DNA from: an uncultured Oscillospiraceae bacterium
GTDB taxonomy: Bacteria > Bacillota > Clostridia > Oscillospirales > Oscillospiraceae
Reading direction: 5' to 3'
NCBI GenBank assembly: GCA_900769995.1
Contig: CAAGIT010000113.1
Span: 1 to 7,669, forward strand
DNA length: 7,669 bases
Shown: one piece after another, positions 5,697 to 7,669 of the stretch
Layout: the number at the start of each line of letters is the position of its first letter
Position numbering within the stretch: the stretch's first letter is position 1
Position numbers and translations under genes: made by a program
Notes under the pieces: generated by a model
What the model saw: only the letters and a program-made list of their open reading frames with translations
What the model was told of the DNA's origin: nothing
Database searches by the model: none

Positions 5697-7151
5697 ATGA
5701 AACTATATTTACGCGGCCATGATGACCGCTATGCCGTCGAGCAGCTCCAGCTTTCCCTCTTTCCCGAGGAAGCGATGGAACCGGTCGATGCCCCGTTTAA
5801 CGGCGATGGCGCGGTCTCTGCGCTCCATTCCGGCAAAATCTGGCTGACAGCGACGGCGAAAATCACCCTGCGGGGCAAAACCGCTTTTGCAGCCAAACGC
5901 CTGCGGATCGCTGATGCCGACATTCCGTCACGGCGGCGATTGCTGCAAAACACCTATTACGCAGCGGCAATGCAGCTCAGAGAGCCGCCGGAATGGGGCA
6001 GCCTGTCGGGTGTCCGACCGTCGAAGCTTACCACAAAGCATATCTTAGCCGGCGGCGATGCCAAAAGTGCCGACCGACTGCTGAAGGAGCAGTATCACGT
6101 GACCGAGGCAAGGCGGAAGCTCTGCATCGAGGCGTCCGAGGCGACCGTTGCGGCATACAGATTACTCCGCGAGGAGGATATTTCCGTCTATATCGGCATC
6201 CCGTTCTGCCCGACGCGTTGTACCTATTGCAGCTTTGTCAGCGCCAGTGTCGAACGGACAGCCAAGCTCCTGCCGGTCTATCTGGATGCGCTGCTCAGGG
6301 AGATCGAGCACGTTGGCAAGCTGTTGAAAGCATCGGGAAGGCGCATCCGCACGCTCTATATCGGCGGCGGCACACCCACGACCCTGTCAACGGCGCAAAT
6401 GCGGCGGCTGATGGACGCAATAAACACGCATTTTGACTTGACAGACCTGATAGAATATACCGTAGAGGGCGGCAGACCCGATACGCTCAATTTGGAGAAG
6501 CTGCGGACGATCCGCGCGCTTGGCTGTGACCGCATGAGCATCAATCCGCAGACGATGAATGATGCGATTTTAGCCTGTATCGGCAGGCGGCACACGAGCG
6601 GGCAGACCGTTGCGGCTTTTCAGGCTGCACGGGCAGCGGGTTTTGACGGTATCAATATGGACTTGATTGCAGGACTTCCCACAGATACCCGTGAATCCTT
6701 CGCGGATTCCCTGCAGCGGGTGCTTGACCTGAAGCCCACGAATATCACGGTGCATACATTGGCACTGAAAAAGGGTGCAGACCTGTTCTTTGCACGGATG
6801 GAGCTGCCGAGTGCGGACTGTGTGCGCGCGATGCTCGAGGACGCGGAAACGGACTTGCGGAAAGCCGGATATTTGCCCTACTACCTCTATCGCCAGAAAT
6901 ATATGTCCGGCAGCTTTGAGAATGTCGGCTGGTGCAAGCCGGACTATGTCGGACTTTACAATATTTATATGATGGAAGAGCTTCATTCGATCATCTCTCT
7001 GGGCGGCGGCGGAATGACCAAGATCAACCTCGCCGGAGGCAAGCTGGAGCGATTCCATAACCCGAAATTCCCGCAGCAATATATCGAGCGCATCGATGAC
7101 GTATTAAAGCAGAAGGAAGCGGCATTTTCGCTGCTTCTGAAAGGATGTTAA
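5697..7151 (+). CDS. hemZ: HemZ, radical SAM protein annotated as coproporphyrinogen III dehydrogenase
   Basis: This 484-residue protein carries the HemN/HemW-type radical SAM core after an N-terminal extension of about 160 residues typical of HemZ. The 4Fe-4S cluster site is CPTRCTYCSF (171-180; C171, C175, C178). SAM-binding and barrel motifs follow: YIGGGTPTT (221-229), EYTVEGGRPDT (253-263), MSINPQTM (280-287), NMDLIAGLP (320-328), and the HemZ-like LYRQKYMSG (397-405) and SLGGGG (434-439). By name the family converts coproporphyrinogen III to protoporphyrinogen IX without oxygen. However, HemN has a further Cys two residues after the third, and here it is Phe (F180), as in the haem chaperone HemW. 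No other haem gene is in the window, so the exact role is open. GAGAGG (5684-5689) supports the ATG. It lies 3 bases after the MBL gene. Confidence 0.92.
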   Translation: MKLYLRGHDDRYAVEQLQLSLFPEEAMEPVDAPFNGDGAVSALHSGKIWLTATAKITLRGKTAFAAKRLRIADADIPSRRRLLQNTYYAAAMQLREPPEWGSLSGVRPSKLTTKHILAGGDAKSADRLLKEQYHVTEARRKLCIEASEATVAAYRLLREEDISVYIGIPFCPTRCTYCSFVSASVERTAKLLPVYLDALLREIEHVGKLLKASGRRIRTLYIGGGTPTTLSTAQMRRLMDAINTHFDLTDLIEYTVEGGRPDTLNLEKLRTIRALGCDRMSINPQTMNDAILACIGRRHTSGQTVAAFQAARAAGFDGINMDLIAGLPTDTRESFADSLQRVLDLKPTNITVHTLALKKGADLFFARMELPSADCVRAMLEDAETDLRKAGYLPYYLYRQKYMSGSFENVGWCKPDYVGLYNIYMMEELHSIISLGGGGMTKINLAGGKLERFHNPKFPQQYIERIDDVLKQKEAAFSLLLKGC

Positions 7152-7152
7152 C

Positions 7153-7669
7153 ATGGATACATTATTTTCCAATGTCACGGTCGTGACGATGGACGAGGAG
7201 CTGCGCGTGCTGTTTTCGGCCTTTGTCGGCGTAACGGACGGCAAGATCAGCTATCTATCCAAGGAAGCTCCCGCAGGGCAGCCCAAAGAGATCATCAATG
7301 GCGAGGGCATGGTACTGATGCCCGGACTGATTAACTGCCACACGCATCTGCCGATGTCACCGATGCGCGGCTATGCCGATGATGTGGAGCTGAATACCTG
7401 GCTGAACGACCACATTTTCCCCGCGGAGGATCGCCTTGACGGCCGCTGCGTAAAAGCGGCTACACTGCTGTCGATTGCGGAATGTCTGCGCTTTGGCACG
7501 ACTTCCGTTTCGGATATGTACTATTTCTGCGACGAAGTCGCACAGGCGGTCGCGGAGAGCGGCATCAAGGCAAATATCTCCCGCGCCATCAGCTTCTTTG
7601 GCGATGACTTTGATTTTGAAAAGGATACCCGTTGTCAGGAAATGATCGCACTGAAAGAGAAGTGGAACG
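7153..7669 (+). CDS. Amidohydrolase, MTA/SAH deaminase-like (5' part only; runs off the right edge)
   Basis: I translated 172 codons by hand; the stop is beyond the window. The protein begins with the small beta-sandwich of cyclic amidohydrolases (MDTLFSNVTVVTMDEE), reaches VLMPGLINCHTHLPMS at 54-69 with the zinc-binding H63-x-H65, then RGYADDVELNTWLNDHIFP (72-90) and the helix EDRLDGRCVKAATL. The HTHLPM, RG-ADD-L--WL and E-F/L---V signature resembles 5-methylthioadenosine/S-adenosylhomocysteine deaminases (MtaD) and related aminohydrolases such as guanine or triazine hydrolases. FGTTSVSDMY (114-123) fits this group. The distal His and Asp zinc ligands are out of view, so the substrate is uncertain. 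AAGGA (7141-7145) lies seven bases before the ATG, and only one base separates it from the hemZ stop, so it belongs to the same transcript. Confidence 0.9.
   Translation, partial: MDTLFSNVTVVTMDEELRVLFSAFVGVTDGKISYLSKEAPAGQPKEIINGEGMVLMPGLINCHTHLPMSPMRGYADDVELNTWLNDHIFPAEDRLDGRCVKAATLLSIAECLRFGTTSVSDMYYFCDEVAQAVAESGIKANISRAISFFGDDFDFEKDTRCQEMIALKEKWN

Noticed and set aside
6570..7079. A 169-codon minus-strand frame opposite hemZ
   Set aside because: It is an in-register antisense shadow; the sense protein is a full-length HemZ.

Overview
The window looks like ordinary chromosomal DNA from an anaerobic Firmicute of the class Clostridia, most likely an Oscillospiraceae/Ruminococcaceae-type gut bacterium. 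This rests on protein style and gene order (recJ, rel, dtd, MBL hydrolase and hemZ in a row), on AGGAGG-like ribosome binding sites, and on third codon positions that favour G and C. The genus cannot be fixed by reading alone. I see no mobile element, CRISPR array, tRNA, rRNA or phage gene.

Layout: positions 1-305 hold the 5' part of a membrane-anchored metallophosphoesterase gene on the minus strand, whose 3' end lies outside the window. Positions 306-413 form a divergent intergenic region with a strong-looking extended -10 promoter driving rightward transcription, a perfect 10-bp palindrome inside its spacer, and a wider inverted repeat around it. From 414 to the right edge, six plus-strand genes are packed with gaps of 16 nt or less, so they very probably form one operon: recJ (ssDNA exonuclease), rel (bifunctional (p)ppGpp synthetase/hydrolase), dtd (D-aminoacyl-tRNA deacylase), a glyoxalase-II-like metallo-beta-lactamase-fold hydrolase, hemZ (radical SAM protein of the HemN/HemW family) and the first 172 codons of an amidohydrolase resembling MTA/SAH deaminases. 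No terminator is visible inside the run.

Functionally the operon mixes genome maintenance (RecJ), starvation signalling (Rel), translation quality control (Dtd) and small-molecule metabolism. The core recJ-rel-dtd cluster is well known in Firmicutes. The points worth noting are the absence of apt, which often sits between recJ and rel; an amidohydrolase where hisS/aspS often follow; probable TTG start codons on both recJ and rel; and a HemZ whose cysteine motif is of the HemW type, so its usual name may mislead. I found no convincing new biological system: this is mainly a housekeeping locus with a few local variations.
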